A stretch of DNA of 64,000 bases from an uncultured Alistipes sp. (GCA_947629705.1 CANREN010000002.1:79514-143513); one strand, 5' to 3'; counted from the first letter of the stretch, positions 46,786 to 56,759 are shown. The notes: generated from the letters alone by a model not told the origin. Numbers and translations: made by a program.

Positions 46786-49224
46786 ATGAACTATACGCTT
46801 TCACGCATCGCCGCCGTCTGCGGCGGCACCTTTTCGGGCTGCGACAGCGCCGTGCGCACGGTCGTAACCGACAGTCGGTCGCTCACCTGCGAGCTGGGCG
46901 CCGACCCGCTCTTCGTCGCCATGCGCGGCGCCAACCACGATTCGCACGACTACCTCCGCGAAATGTACGACCGCGGCGTGCGGGCCTTTCTCGTCGAGCA
47001 TCCGGTCGAACCGCTGCCGGATTGCGGATACGTCATGGCCGCAAACGCCATCGACGCCTTGCAGGCGTTGGCCGCCGACTATCGGTCGCAGTTCCGCGGC
47101 ACGGTCGTCGGCATCACCGGATCGAACGGCAAGACCGTCATCAAGGAGTGGATCGCCGAGGAGCTGCCCGCCGGCGTGAAGTGCTTCCGCTCGCCCAAGA
47201 GCTTCAATTCGCAGCTGGGCGTTCCCCTCTCGGTGTTGATGTTGGAGGGCGACGAGCAGTTAGCCATCTTCGAGGCGGGCATTTCGCAACCGGGCGAAAT
47301 GGAGCGGTTGGAGCGCATCATCCGTCCCGACGTGGTGCTGTTCACCTCGATCGGCGACGCCCATCAGGAGAATTTTCAGGATTTGGGCCAGAAATGCGAG
47401 GAGAAGCTCGTTTTGGCCCGTCGCGCCCCGACGCTCATCTACCACAGTTACTACGAACCGTTGAAAGCCTGCATCGCCGCGCGTTTCGCCGACCGGATTC
47501 CGGCCGGTGCGCCGGAAAGCGGGACGGACGAGGCATTCGAACAGCCGATGCCGGACACGCCCCTGCGCATCGTCGATGCCGCCGCGTTCCCCGCCCCCTC
47601 GGCGGCCCTCATGGGCAATGCCGCCTCGCGCCGCAACGCCCAGCTGGTCGGAGCCTTCTGTGCGGCGATGAACTATCCCGCACCGACATTCGCCGCAACG
47701 CCGACGGTCGCCATGCGGTTGGAGGTCAAGGAGGGCATCTACGATTCGGTCCTGGTCAACGACGCCTACAATCTCGATCTCAATTCGCTGGCGCTGGCGC
47801 TCGACTATCTGCACACGGTCGCGCTCGGACGCCGGCGCACGCTGGTGCTGTCGGATATCGCCCAGAGCGGGCTGAACGACGACGCGCTCTATCATCGGGT
47901 GGCGGAGATGGTCGCCCGGGCGGATATCGACCGGTTGGTCGGCGTAGGCCCCAAACTGAAACGCCATGCGTCGCTGTTCGGCTGCGAGAAGGAGTTTTTC
48001 GCCTCGACCGACGCGTGCATCGCCCGCATCGGCCGCCAGGCGATCGCGGGCTGCGCCGTGCTGCTGAAAGGAGCCCGCGACTTCCGGTTCGAAAAATTGG
48101 CCCACGCCCTTTCGCGCCGGAGCCACACCACGGTGCTCGAGATCGACCTCGACGCGATGATCCACAATCTGAACTGCTTCCGCGCGAAGTTGGCGCCGCA
48201 CACCCGTTTGGTGGCGATGGTCAAGGCCAACTCCTACGGAGCCGGGAACTTCGAGGTGGCGCAGATGCTGCAATACCAAGGGGTCGACTATTTGGCCGTC
48301 GCGTTCACCGACGAAGGGGTTCTGCTGCGCGAACGGGGTATCACGATGCCGATCGTGGTACTCAATGCCGATGCCGACAGTTTCGACCAGATGATCGCCA
48401 ACCGGCTCGAACCGGAGATTTACAGTCTCCGTTCGCTGACCGATTTTGCGTCAGCGGTCTCCCATGCGGGCGAGGCGCACTATCCCATCCACCTCAAATT
48501 GGACACGGGGATGCACCGGTTGGGCTTCGTCGAGGAGGAGCTCGGCGAACTGTGCGAGACGCTGCCCCGCTATCCGCAGGTGAAGGTCGCCACGATCTTC
48601 TCGCACCTAAACTGCTCGGACATGCCCGAAGAGGATGCCTATACCCGCGCCCAGATCGCCCGCTACGATCGGATGAGCGCCGCCGTGGCCGCTTCGCTCC
48701 CCTATCCGGTCATCCGGCATACGGCCAACTCGGCCGCCATCGAGCGCTTCCCCGAAGCGCAGTTCGACATGTGCCGGCTCGGTTTGGGACTCTACGGATT
48801 CGGCTGCGAACACAACGACGCCTTGCGCCCCGTCTCGGCGCTGAAGACGCGCATCGTGCAGATCAAGCACCTGGCAGCCGGCGATACGGTGGGCTACGGA
48901 CGCGCCGGCAAGCTGATCCGCCCGACCGTTACGGCGACCATTCCCGTCGGCTATGCCGACGGGCTCGACCGTCATTTGGGATGCGGCCGCTGGTCGATGC
49001 GCGTGGCCGGACAGCCGGCTCCGATCGTCGGACGCATCTGCATGGACAGCTGCATGATCGACATCTCCGACATCGCAGGCGTCCGCGAGGGCGACGAGGT
49101 AACGATCTTCTCGGCCGCCGCAGGCAACGACCTCGAGACGATGGCCCGTGTGCTGGACACCATCCCCTACGAAATCATGACCTCGGTGTCGAACCGCGTG
49201 AAACGCATCTATCTGAAAGAGTAA
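46786..49224 (+). CDS. murF-alr: bifunctional UDP-MurNAc-tripeptide:D-Ala-D-Ala ligase / alanine racemase
   Basis: An 812 aa fusion. Residues 1 to about 445 are a Mur ligase with P-loop GITGSNGKT and the NDAYNLDLNSLALALDYL segment, but the linker FEAGISQPGEMERL keeps the MurF metal region. From about 455 an alanine racemase follows (LEIDLDAMIHNLNCFR), with PLP Lys480 in MVKANSYGAG and C-terminal barrel motif CMDSCMIDIS. The fusion makes D-Ala and uses D-Ala-D-Ala in one chain. The ATG is preceded by AGGAG with no spacing, so this is not a functional Shine-Dalgarno. Confidence 0.95.
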   Translation: MNYTLSRIAAVCGGTFSGCDSAVRTVVTDSRSLTCELGADPLFVAMRGANHDSHDYLREMYDRGVRAFLVEHPVEPLPDCGYVMAANAIDALQALAADYRSQFRGTVVGITGSNGKTVIKEWIAEELPAGVKCFRSPKSFNSQLGVPLSVLMLEGDEQLAIFEAGISQPGEMERLERIIRPDVVLFTSIGDAHQENFQDLGQKCEEKLVLARRAPTLIYHSYYEPLKACIAARFADRIPAGAPESGTDEAFEQPMPDTPLRIVDAAAFPAPSAALMGNAASRRNAQLVGAFCAAMNYPAPTFAATPTVAMRLEVKEGIYDSVLVNDAYNLDLNSLALALDYLHTVALGRRRTLVLSDIAQSGLNDDALYHRVAEMVARADIDRLVGVGPKLKRHASLFGCEKEFFASTDACIARIGRQAIAGCAVLLKGARDFRFEKLAHALSRRSHTTVLEIDLDAMIHNLNCFRAKLAPHTRLVAMVKANSYGAGNFEVAQMLQYQGVDYLAVAFTDEGVLLRERGITMPIVVLNADADSFDQMIANRLEPEIYSLRSLTDFASAVSHAGEAHYPIHLKLDTGMHRLGFVEEELGELCETLPRYPQVKVATIFSHLNCSDMPEEDAYTRAQIARYDRMSAAVAASLPYPVIRHTANSAAIERFPEAQFDMCRLGLGLYGFGCEHNDALRPVSALKTRIVQIKHLAAGDTVGYGRAGKLIRPTVTATIPVGYADGLDRHLGCGRWSMRVAGQPAPIVGRICMDSCMIDISDIAGVREGDEVTIFSAAAGNDLETMARVLDTIPYEIMTSVSNRVKRIYLKE

Positions 49225-49227
49225 GCC

Positions 49228-49938
49228 ATGCACGGAACCCTCTACCTGCTCCCCTGCCCCATCTCCGATGAAACCGATCCGTGGGAGGTGCTGCCCGCAG
49301 CCAACCGCACGGTGATGGATGCGCTGGATTACTTCATCGTCGAGCATACCCGCACAGCCCGCCGCTTCCTCTCGAAAGCGGGCATCGCACGGCCGATCGA
49401 CACGATCGAATTCCGCGAGCTGAACGAACACTCGACCCGAGACAGCGAGGTCGAAGCGCTGATCCGACCGCTGTTGCAGGGACGCTCGGCAGGCCTCCTC
49501 TCGGAGGCGGGCGTACCGGGGGTCGCCGATCCGGGTGCATGGGCCGTCGAAGCCTGCCACCGGCACGGCATCCGCGTCGTGCCGCTCGTCGGCCCCTCGT
49601 CGATCATTCTGGCGATGATGGCTTCGGGGCTGAACGGACAATCGTTCGCATTCAACGGCTACCTGCCCGTCAAACCGCCCGAACGGGCGCGGGCCATCCG
49701 TTTCTTCGAGCGCCGCGCCCGTGCCGAAGGGCAGTCGCAGCTCTTCATCGAAGCGCCCTACCGCAACGCCAAGCTGATAGAACAGCTCTTGCAGACGCTC
49801 GCCCCCGAAACGCAGCTCAGCATAGCGGTCGATCTGACCGCCCCGAACGCCTTCGTCGAGACGCACACCGTAGCCGAATGGCGCCGCCGTCCGCTGCCCG
49901 AGAGCAACAAGCGTCCGGCGATCTTCCTCATCGGCTGA
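49228..49938 (+). CDS. RsmI-like SAM-dependent methyltransferase
   Basis: A 236 aa tetrapyrrole-methylase-fold protein. GRSAGLLSEAGVPGVADPG and GPSSIILAMMASGLNGQSFAFNGYLP match the RsmI family, which 2'-O-methylates C1402 of 16S rRNA. Bacteroidota have two such paralogues, a canonical RsmI and this shorter divergent form, so the target is not certain. It starts 3 nt after murF-alr. Confidence 0.88.
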   Translation: MHGTLYLLPCPISDETDPWEVLPAANRTVMDALDYFIVEHTRTARRFLSKAGIARPIDTIEFRELNEHSTRDSEVEALIRPLLQGRSAGLLSEAGVPGVADPGAWAVEACHRHGIRVVPLVGPSSIILAMMASGLNGQSFAFNGYLPVKPPERARAIRFFERRARAEGQSQLFIEAPYRNAKLIEQLLQTLAPETQLSIAVDLTAPNAFVETHTVAEWRRRPLPESNKRPAIFLIG

Positions 49939-50066
49939 CCCGCATACGCCCCCGGCGCGCAGGAACCGGCACCTCCTCCGCGTGCCGACCCTCCTCCGAC
50001 GGTTCCGAACCCTTGGTATGCAATTTGTGCAGACCCTTGCGAAAAGCGAAAACAAAAACAACCGAT

Positions 50067-50726
50067 ATGAAAAAGGAAAAAGTTTACAATGAAGCGGTTA
50101 GCAGCGACGAAGGATTCACCGAAGGCGACGGTTATCCGTCGTGCGAAGGACAGCCGTGTGCCAATGTGGCAGACGAAACCGACGGTCAGTCTGACATAAT
50201 GACAGAAAATGCCGACAGCCGGCAGTTCGCCGAAGCGGAAAAAGCGGCTCAAAAAGAGGCGGCCGATGCGGAAAAGCAACCCGCCGAGGAGCGTTTGCGG
50301 GCCGAGATCGACCAATGGAAAGACAAGTTCCTCCGCCTGCAAGCCGAATTCGACAACTACCGCAAGCGCACGCTCAAGGAGAAGATGGATTTGGTGCAGA
50401 CCGGCGGACGCGACGTGCTGCTGGCCATGCTGCCGGTTCACGACGACATCGTGCGCGCCGTTGCGGCGATGGAAAAGAGCGACGACATCCAGGCCCTGCG
50501 TTCGGGCGTCGTGCTCATCGCGCAGAAATTCACCGAAGCCCTGCGGCAGAAAGGCGTAACGGCCATCGAGGTAACCGGCAAGGAGTTCGATCCCGAGACC
50601 TCGGAGGCCGTGGCCCGATTCGCCGCCGGCGAGGAGATGAAGGGCAGGGTGGTCGACACCGTGCAGACTGGCTACCTGCTGGGCGACAAGGTGCTGCGAT
50701 TCGCAAAAGTAGTTGTAGGAGAATAA
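50067..50726 (+). CDS. grpE: nucleotide exchange factor GrpE
   Basis: A 219 aa cofactor that releases ADP from DnaK. An acidic disordered N-terminus (about 1-70) leads to the long helix (LRAEIDQWKDKFLRLQAEFDNYRKRT) and the C-terminal beta domain (TAIEVTGKEFDPETSEAVAR). ATG 50067 is chosen; the far upstream frame overlaps the preceding gene. dnaJ follows 3 nt later; dnaK is not in this window. Confidence 0.95.
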   Translation: MKKEKVYNEAVSSDEGFTEGDGYPSCEGQPCANVADETDGQSDIMTENADSRQFAEAEKAAQKEAADAEKQPAEERLRAEIDQWKDKFLRLQAEFDNYRKRTLKEKMDLVQTGGRDVLLAMLPVHDDIVRAVAAMEKSDDIQALRSGVVLIAQKFTEALRQKGVTAIEVTGKEFDPETSEAVARFAAGEEMKGRVVDTVQTGYLLGDKVLRFAKVVVGE

Positions 50727-50729
50727 GCC

Positions 50730-51887
50730 ATGGCAGAAAAGAGGGACTACTACGAAGTGCTGGGCGTCCAGAAAAACGCTAACGCCGACGAAATAAAGAA
50801 GGCCTACCGCAAAGCGGCGATCAAATACCACCCCGACAAAAATCCGGGCGACAAAGAGGCCGAAGAGAAATTCAAGGAGGCTGCCGAGGCCTACGACGTG
50901 CTGTCGAACCCCGACAAACGGGCCCGCTACGACCAGTTCGGCCATGCGGGCATGAGCGGTGCCGCAGGAGGCGGAGCCGGCGGATTCGAAGGATTCGGCG
51001 GGTTCTCAATGGAAGACATCTTCTCGCAGTTCGGCGATATCTTCGGCGGCCATTTCGGCGGGGGCTTCCATTCGTCGGGCGGCGGACAGCGGGTCAACCG
51101 CGGTTCGGACATCCGCATCAAGGTACGGCTGACGCTGGCCGAAATCGCCGCAGGCGTAACCAAAAAGCTGAAAATCAACAAGACCGTCGCCTGCGACAAG
51201 TGCGGCGGCACGGGCGCCCGCGACAGCAACGCCTATGCGACCTGCCCGACCTGCAACGGCACCGGCTATGTAACGCGGGTCGAGAGCACCTTCTTCGGGC
51301 GGATGCAGACCCAAAGCAGCTGCCCGACCTGCGGCGGCACCGGAAAGACCATCTCCAAGCCGTGCGACAAATGCCACGGCGAAGGAACGCTGCGCGGTCA
51401 GGAGGTCGTCGAAATCAAGATTCCGGCGGGCGTGGGCGAAGGCATGGCCCTGACGGTTTCGGGCAAGGGCAATGCGGCGTCGCACGGAGGCGTGAACGGC
51501 GATCTGTTGGTCCTCATCGAAGAGGAACCGAATCCGGAATTGATCCGCGACGGCAACGATCTGATCCACAATCTGAATATCACCGTAACGACGGCGCTGT
51601 TAGGCGGCACGGTCGAGGTCCCGACGGTCGACGGACGGGCCAAAATCAAAATCGCCCCGGGCACGCATGCCGGCAAAGTGCTGCGATTGGGCGGCAAGGG
51701 GCTGCCCGACGTCAACGGGTACGGCCGCGGCGACGAATTGGTCGTCGTGGACATTACCATACCGTCGAAACTCAATGCCGAGGAGAAAAAGCTGGTCGAG
51801 CGATTAGCCGGACTGCCGGATTTCCAGAAAGCCGAATCGGTCAGGAATCAGAATATCTTCGAACGGATGAAGAATTTCTTCCGTTAG
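50730..51887 (+). CDS. dnaJ: molecular chaperone DnaJ
   Basis: A 385 aa type I J-protein. The J domain (1-70) has the HPD motif (YHPDKNPGD); a Gly/Phe-rich stretch follows, then four zinc-binding repeats [24 protein letters not shown] and CDKCHGEG, and the substrate-binding C-terminal domain. It stimulates DnaK ATPase and delivers clients. Coupled to grpE. Confidence 0.98.
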   Translation: MAEKRDYYEVLGVQKNANADEIKKAYRKAAIKYHPDKNPGDKEAEEKFKEAAEAYDVLSNPDKRARYDQFGHAGMSGAAGGGAGGFEGFGGFSMEDIFSQFGDIFGGHFGGGFHSSGGGQRVNRGSDIRIKVRLTLAEIAAGVTKKLKINKTVACDKCGGTGARDSNAYATCPTCNGTGYVTRVESTFFGRMQTQSSCPTCGGTGKTISKPCDKCHGEGTLRGQEVVEIKIPAGVGEGMALTVSGKGNAASHGGVNGDLLVLIEEEPNPELIRDGNDLIHNLNITVTTALLGGTVEVPTVDGRAKIKIAPGTHAGKVLRLGGKGLPDVNGYGRGDELVVVDITIPSKLNAEEKKLVERLAGLPDFQKAESVRNQNIFERMKNFFR

Positions 51888-51945
51888 GAGCGGGCGGTAT
51901 TCCGCATACGAATTTTTTCGATTTTTCATAAAAAAACGAGACAGC

Positions 51946-52356
51946 ATGTTAGGGTTCACGCCATTCAAGAGACACGCCAACAAGTTCAACTACATTCCGC
52001 GGTACTACGACCCCGAAAAGGAGGCCCGCGAACAGCGCCGCGCCGAACTGCACGGCCAACGCTCCGACGACGACCGCGAATACCGTCCCGGACAGTACAT
52101 CCGCACGCAGCGCGAAGCGCGTGCGAACCGCCGTTCGCGCACGAACAGCGGCCGCATGCGGATCTGGCTCTATTTGGGAATCGCGTTTCTGGCTCTGCTT
52201 TTCATCCAGTTGGTATACCCGCGGTTGGCCTCGTTCTTCACGAACATGGAACGCACGCCGACTCGGACCGAGATACAGGAGGAGGTCGGCGACTTCGACC
52301 CGTCGGCCCCGATCACGATCGTACCCAACGATTACGAAGAAGGAGAATCCGAATAA
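51946..52356 (+). CDS. single-pass membrane protein, unknown function
   Basis: A 136 aa protein. Residues 1-70 are strongly charged (MLGFTPFKRHANKFNYIPRYYDPEKEAREQRRAELHGQR); one membrane helix follows at about 72-95 (IWLYLGIAFLALLFIQLVYP), and the last 40 residues are acidic. The FNYIPRYYDPEKEAREQR segment recurs in small Bacteroidota proteins encoded next to mutL, but I know of no assigned function. Its stop is 2 nt before mutL, so the two are probably co-transcribed. Confidence 0.75.
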   Translation: MLGFTPFKRHANKFNYIPRYYDPEKEAREQRRAELHGQRSDDDREYRPGQYIRTQREARANRRSRTNSGRMRIWLYLGIAFLALLFIQLVYPRLASFFTNMERTPTRTEIQEEVGDFDPSAPITIVPNDYEEGESE

Positions 52357-52358
52357 AA

Positions 52359-54380
52359 ATGGCAGACAGAATCCGATTGCTTTCCGAAATCGTCGCCAAC
52401 CAGATCGCGGCGGGCGAGGTGGTCGAACAACCCGCCTCGGTCGTCAAGGAGATGATGGAGAACGCCCTCGATGCCGGTGCCCGGAGCGTGCGGGTCAACT
52501 TCCGCAAAGGCGGCCTGGAATTGATCCAGATCGTCGACGACGGATGCGGCATGTCGCCCATCGACGCCCGCCTGGCCTTCGACCGGCACGCCACGAGCAA
52601 AATCGTCTCGGCCGACGATATCTATCATCTTCACACCTTCGGATTCCGCGGCGAGGCGCTCGCTGCGATCTCCGCCGTGGCGCAGGTCGAGTTGCGCACC
52701 CGCCAGCCGGAGGACGAATTGGGTACCGTAACGAACCTCAACGGAGGCAAACTCATCTCGCAGGAACCGATCCTGTGCCCCGTGGGGTCGCAGTTTTTCG
52801 TACGCAACCTGTTTTTCAACGTACCGGCCCGCCGGCGGCGGTTCGAAACCCGCATTCAGGCGGCCGCCACGCAAATCCGAAACGAATTCCAGCGGGTCGC
52901 GCTCTGTTATCCGGAGATCGCTTTCGAGCTTTACGCCAACGATGCGCCGCTCTATTCGTTAGCGGCCGGATCGCTCGCCGAACGCATCGTCGACGTCGTG
53001 GGCCGCCACATCAAACAGAACCTGCTCGACGTCTCCGCCGAGACGTCGATCGCCTCGGTCAAGGGATTCATCGGACGGCCCGCCGCCGTCAAACGACGCT
53101 CCGCCGCCGAACAGTTCCTGTTCGTCAACGGACGATTTTTCAAGAGCAATTACCTGAACAACGCCATCCTGAAAGCCTACGAGAAGTTGATTCCCGAGAG
53201 TTTGCAGCCCTCGTTCTTTCTCTACCTGACGATCGCCCCCGACCGCATCGACGTGAACATCGATCCGCACAAAACCGACATCCATTTCGCCGACGAGCAG
53301 GCCGTATGGCAGATCGTCAACGCCGCCGCACGGGAGACATTAGCCAAAACGGGCGCCGTGCCGATGATGGACTTCGATCGCAGCGATACGATCGAAATTC
53401 CCGTCCTGCAGCAGGGTGCCGTCTACGCAGAGCCGTCCGCGTTGAGCAATGCCGACTACAATCCGTTCAGCGAGAGCTATATCGACCCGACCGCACCGGC
53501 TCCGGATGTCGAGTTCACGGGATTCGACGTCCCCTACACCGACGCGGAAGCCGACTCCTCGACGCCTTCGCCGAAACTCGCGGCGAAGTCCGGTTCGGCA
53601 CACGGCGAACGTCTCCGCCCGACGGGCATCCAGCCCAACACCGATTTCGAGGAGTTCGCCTCGGCGGGCGATTTCGAAGAGTTCCCTTCGGTCGCTATCA
53701 CACCCCCTGCAACCGGCACCGTCTCCGAAACAGCGACCGAAGCGGCGGCCGCCTCGCAGTTGGATTTCCTCCCCTCGTCCGAACCGGAGCAACGGCGGCT
53801 CGAGCTGGAACACGAATCCAAATCGGGGGCCGTGCTGCCCTTGAACGGCGGGTATGCAGCGACGACGATCGACGGACGATTGGTCATCATCGACTTGCGG
53901 CGGGCTCGCGAACGGATCCTCTACGAAGATTACCTACGGAGGCTTCATGCCGGTTCCGCCGTCAGCGAGCAGCTGCTCTTTCCGGAGAAACTGACTTTCA
54001 CGCGCGATGAATACACCCTGCTGGAAGAACATGCCGTAGAGTTTGCAGCGTTGGGCTTCGATATCGAATTTTGCGGGCAGGAGAGCGTCGAAATCAAAGG
54101 TACACCGGCCGATCTGCCGCCCGAAGCGATCGACCGCGCCGTCTACGAGCTGCTGCAGGCTTTCGCCTCGCCGGTGCCGCTCGAAGAGATGTGGCGCGAC
54201 AAAATCGCTGCGTTGATGGCCCGGGCCGGTTCGCGGAACCTGCCGCGCACGCCGACGCCCGAAGAGGCCGCCGCCCTGCTCGAACGGCTCCTCGCTGCCG
54301 AAAATTACAGTTTTTCGCCCTCGGGCAAGGCCATCCTGACCGAAATCGCAACGGAAGAGATGAAAAACCGATTGGGATAA
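52359..54380 (+). CDS. mutL: DNA mismatch repair protein MutL
   Basis: A 673 aa matchmaker between MutS and downstream repair. The N-terminal GHKL ATPase motifs are intact (IVANQIAAGEVVEQPASVVKEMMENALDAGA, DDGCGM, FGFRGEALAAIS). A long disordered linker (about 370-480) leads to the dimerisation domain. There the usual endonuclease motif DQHAxxExxxxE reads DLRRARERILYEDY, so the metal-binding His is missing and nicking activity is doubtful. It is 2 nt after the membrane protein gene. Confidence 0.96.
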   Translation: MADRIRLLSEIVANQIAAGEVVEQPASVVKEMMENALDAGARSVRVNFRKGGLELIQIVDDGCGMSPIDARLAFDRHATSKIVSADDIYHLHTFGFRGEALAAISAVAQVELRTRQPEDELGTVTNLNGGKLISQEPILCPVGSQFFVRNLFFNVPARRRRFETRIQAAATQIRNEFQRVALCYPEIAFELYANDAPLYSLAAGSLAERIVDVVGRHIKQNLLDVSAETSIASVKGFIGRPAAVKRRSAAEQFLFVNGRFFKSNYLNNAILKAYEKLIPESLQPSFFLYLTIAPDRIDVNIDPHKTDIHFADEQAVWQIVNAAARETLAKTGAVPMMDFDRSDTIEIPVLQQGAVYAEPSALSNADYNPFSESYIDPTAPAPDVEFTGFDVPYTDAEADSSTPSPKLAAKSGSAHGERLRPTGIQPNTDFEEFASAGDFEEFPSVAITPPATGTVSETATEAAAASQLDFLPSSEPEQRRLELEHESKSGAVLPLNGGYAATTIDGRLVIIDLRRARERILYEDYLRRLHAGSAVSEQLLFPEKLTFTRDEYTLLEEHAVEFAALGFDIEFCGQESVEIKGTPADLPPEAIDRAVYELLQAFASPVPLEEMWRDKIAALMARAGSRNLPRTPTPEEAAALLERLLAAENYSFSPSGKAILTEIATEEMKNRLG

Positions 54381-54402
54381 TCCGCAGAAAACACTATCTT
54401 TG
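54372..54402 (+). promoter_or_regulatory. promoter of the rhomboid-EEP gene pair
   Basis: TATCTTTG (54395-54402) 20 bp after TTG (54372-54374), the latter inside the last codons of mutL. The ATG is 23 nt downstream. Confidence 0.75.
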
Positions 54403-54425
54403 CAAGAAGTTTATCCGCAACGGCC

Positions 54426-55031
54426 ATGAATCCCTACTTCAAGACGCCCCCGGTTGTCAAAAACCTCATAATCATCAACCTGCTGGCCTACATGGCGACA
54501 GCGATGCTGCCCGTGGGACGGCAGATCATGGGATACTGCTCCCTCTACTGGTTCGGGAACCCGCTTTATCACTCCTACCAGTTCATCACCTACATGTTCC
54601 TGCACGGCAACTTCGAACATATCTTTTTCAACATGTTCGCGCTGTGGATGTTCGGGCGGTCGCTCGAATACGAATTGGGTTCGAAGCGCTTTCTGACCTA
54701 CTACCTCGTCTGCGGCGTGGGCGCCGCCCTGATCCAGATGGCGGCCGTCCGGTTCTCGGGCGAATACTACGTGCAGCTGATCGGCGCATCGGGCGCCGTC
54801 ATGGGACTGCTGCTCGCGTTCGGCGTCCTCCATCCCAATGCGGTCATCATGCTGCTCATTCCGCCCATCCCCATCAAAGCCAAATGGTTCGTCATCATCT
54901 ACGGCGTCATCGAACTCTTCTCCGGCTGGCGGGGCATCGGCAATGTCGCCCACTTCGCCCATGTCGGCGGCATGTTGTGGGGGCTGCTGCTGCTGTGCTG
55001 GTGGCGGCGGCAGGGCAAAATCCGCTTCTGA
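54426..55031 (+). CDS. rhomboid family intramembrane serine protease
   Basis: A 201 aa protein with six hydrophobic helices. The catalytic Ser lies in GASGAVMG and the catalytic His in HFAHVGGMLWG, and the loop-1 HGNFEHIFFNM motif is intact, so it should be active. Rhomboids cleave membrane-anchored substrates inside the bilayer; the substrate is unknown. It shares a promoter with the next gene (3 nt gap). Confidence 0.94.
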   Translation: MNPYFKTPPVVKNLIIINLLAYMATAMLPVGRQIMGYCSLYWFGNPLYHSYQFITYMFLHGNFEHIFFNMFALWMFGRSLEYELGSKRFLTYYLVCGVGAALIQMAAVRFSGEYYVQLIGASGAVMGLLLAFGVLHPNAVIMLLIPPIPIKAKWFVIIYGVIELFSGWRGIGNVAHFAHVGGMLWGLLLLCWWRRQGKIRF

Positions 55032-55034
55032 TTC

Positions 55035-56180
55035 ATGGCCAAAGAGTTTTATTCGGATTACACGCGGTACGAGAAACCGCAGCGCCGCTCCCTGTCGGTA
55101 CGGATTTTCGACGGGTGCATGACGGCGCTGTCCCTCGTCGTCGGGGCGACGATGCTGCTCACGCTGCTGGTTCCCTATGTCCATCCTGCGAAGGCGGCGA
55201 TCTTTCCCATCCTCGGATTGACCGCACCCGCCATTTATGTCGCGACCCTCGTACTGGCGCTCTTCTGGATCATCCGCTGGCGCTGGTTGCAGGCCGGTCT
55301 GCTGTTTCTGCCGATTCTGCTCGGCTGTTTCAGCATCCCGCTCTTCTACCGGCCGCAATTCCGCCGCACCTACGGCGAGGCGGAATACGACCGCAGCGTC
55401 TTCAAAATACTGACCTACAACGTACGCGGTCTCTACGACGATCGGGGCCGAAGCAGCGCCGACCAAGTAGCCCGCCTGGTGTCGCAGCTCGATCCCGACA
55501 TCATCTGCCTCCAAGAGTACAACGCAGCGCTGGCCGGTCGGAGTGAGGCCTTCGCCAAGTTGCTGGAGAGCTATTCGCATACCGGAAGCGCCGGAACGCC
55601 CGATGGGGGGCCGCTGCTGATCATGAGTAAATCCCCGATTCTGCACTCGGATACGATCGTGTCGTTCCGCAGTTCGATGTGGGCCGACGTGCAAATCGGC
55701 GACGAGACGGTGCGCGTATTCAACAACCATCTGCATACGACCGAGATCAAGGCCTACGACGACGAATTCATCACCCAGCGGCTCTATCTGACCGATTCGA
55801 CCCGTTGGACGGAGATACGGAGCATCGTGCACCGCCACCGAAAGAATTGCGTGCTGCGGGCCGGGCAGGTCGACAGCATCGCACCGGTCATCGCCGACAC
55901 GCGGACACGCTATATCATCTGCGGCGATTTCAACGATACGCCGATGTCCTACGTCTACCGCACGATGGCCCGCGGAGCGAAAGATGCGTTCAGCGAGTGC
56001 GGCGTGGATTATTCGCACACCTACCGCGGATTCTTCAATACGCTGCGCATCGATTACGTGCTCTCGTCCGACGGGCTCGAGACCTGCTCCTACGAGGTGC
56101 CCGATATTGCCTGCTCCGACCACCTGCCCGTGGTCGTCCGCCTGCAAAAGACCGAAACGAACGACAGAGAACCCAAATAA
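55035..56180 (+). CDS. membrane-anchored endonuclease/exonuclease/phosphatase-family hydrolase
   Basis: A 381 aa protein. Three hydrophobic helices (about 25-110) precede an EEP domain with ILTYNVRG, the metal-binding Glu in IICLQEYN, CGDFNDTP and the catalytic His in CSDHLPVVV. In this family such anchored enzymes act on nucleic acids, phospholipids or phosphoinositides; the target is not predictable. It follows the rhomboid gene by 3 nt; a functional link is possible but unproven. Confidence 0.88.
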   Translation: MAKEFYSDYTRYEKPQRRSLSVRIFDGCMTALSLVVGATMLLTLLVPYVHPAKAAIFPILGLTAPAIYVATLVLALFWIIRWRWLQAGLLFLPILLGCFSIPLFYRPQFRRTYGEAEYDRSVFKILTYNVRGLYDDRGRSSADQVARLVSQLDPDIICLQEYNAALAGRSEAFAKLLESYSHTGSAGTPDGGPLLIMSKSPILHSDTIVSFRSSMWADVQIGDETVRVFNNHLHTTEIKAYDDEFITQRLYLTDSTRWTEIRSIVHRHRKNCVLRAGQVDSIAPVIADTRTRYIICGDFNDTPMSYVYRTMARGAKDAFSECGVDYSHTYRGFFNTLRIDYVLSSDGLETCSYEVPDIACSDHLPVVVRLQKTETNDREPK

Positions 56181-56190
56181 CGACCTGATT

Positions 56191-56640
56191 ATGATTTTAG
56201 ACAACCTGAAGAATGCGGCGCTCTACTACGGAGTGGGCCCGCGCATGAAGAAGGCATTCGAGCTGATGGCTTCGACCGACTGGACGAACGTGGAGCCCGG
56301 CATCCACGAATTGGAGGGCCGCGACATCTACGTCAACGTAATGGAACGCGAGCTGAAGACTAAGGAGGCTGCCAAATTAGAGGTGCACAACGACTACATC
56401 GACATCCAGATGCTCATCACGGGCAAATGCGAATCGTTCGGCTGGAGCGAGCGCTGCAATCTGAAGCAGCCGCAGGGCGAGTTCAACACGACGAAGGACA
56501 TCCAGCTTTTCGACGACGTGCCGCAGACCTACTACACGCTCTGCCCGGGCCAGTTCACGGTGCTCTTCCCCGAAGACGGACATGCGCCGATGGTCGGCGA
56601 AGGCGTCGTGCGCAAAATCATCTTCAAGGTACGCAAATAG
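56191..56640 (+). CDS. YhcH/YjgK/YiaL family (DUF386) protein
   Basis: A 149 aa cupin-like protein. KLEVHNDYIDIQMLITGKCESFGWS and DVPQTYYTLCPGQFTVLFPEDGHAPMVGEG are the family's conserved blocks, with His, Glu/Gln and His residues for a metal. Members such as NanQ act as sugar anomerases, e.g. on sialic acid; substrate here is unknown. ATG 56191 is 10 nt after the EEP gene. Confidence 0.93.
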   Translation: MILDNLKNAALYYGVGPRMKKAFELMASTDWTNVEPGIHELEGRDIYVNVMERELKTKEAAKLEVHNDYIDIQMLITGKCESFGWSERCNLKQPQGEFNTTKDIQLFDDVPQTYYTLCPGQFTVLFPEDGHAPMVGEGVVRKIIFKVRK

Positions 56641-56759
56641 TCGCTCCGCGCAGAGAGAAAAGCAGCGTCATCGGGGTCTTCCGGTGGCGCTGCTATCGTA
56701 AAATACCGCCGCCTGCACGCTTTTCTTCTCCCGGCGTATGTTTTCCGAATCTCTTTTCG

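Noticed and set aside
46749..49271. 840-codon frame overlapping murF-alr in another plus frame
   Set aside because: Arg/Gly/Pro-rich out-of-frame translation; the overlapping frame has clear MurF and racemase motifs.
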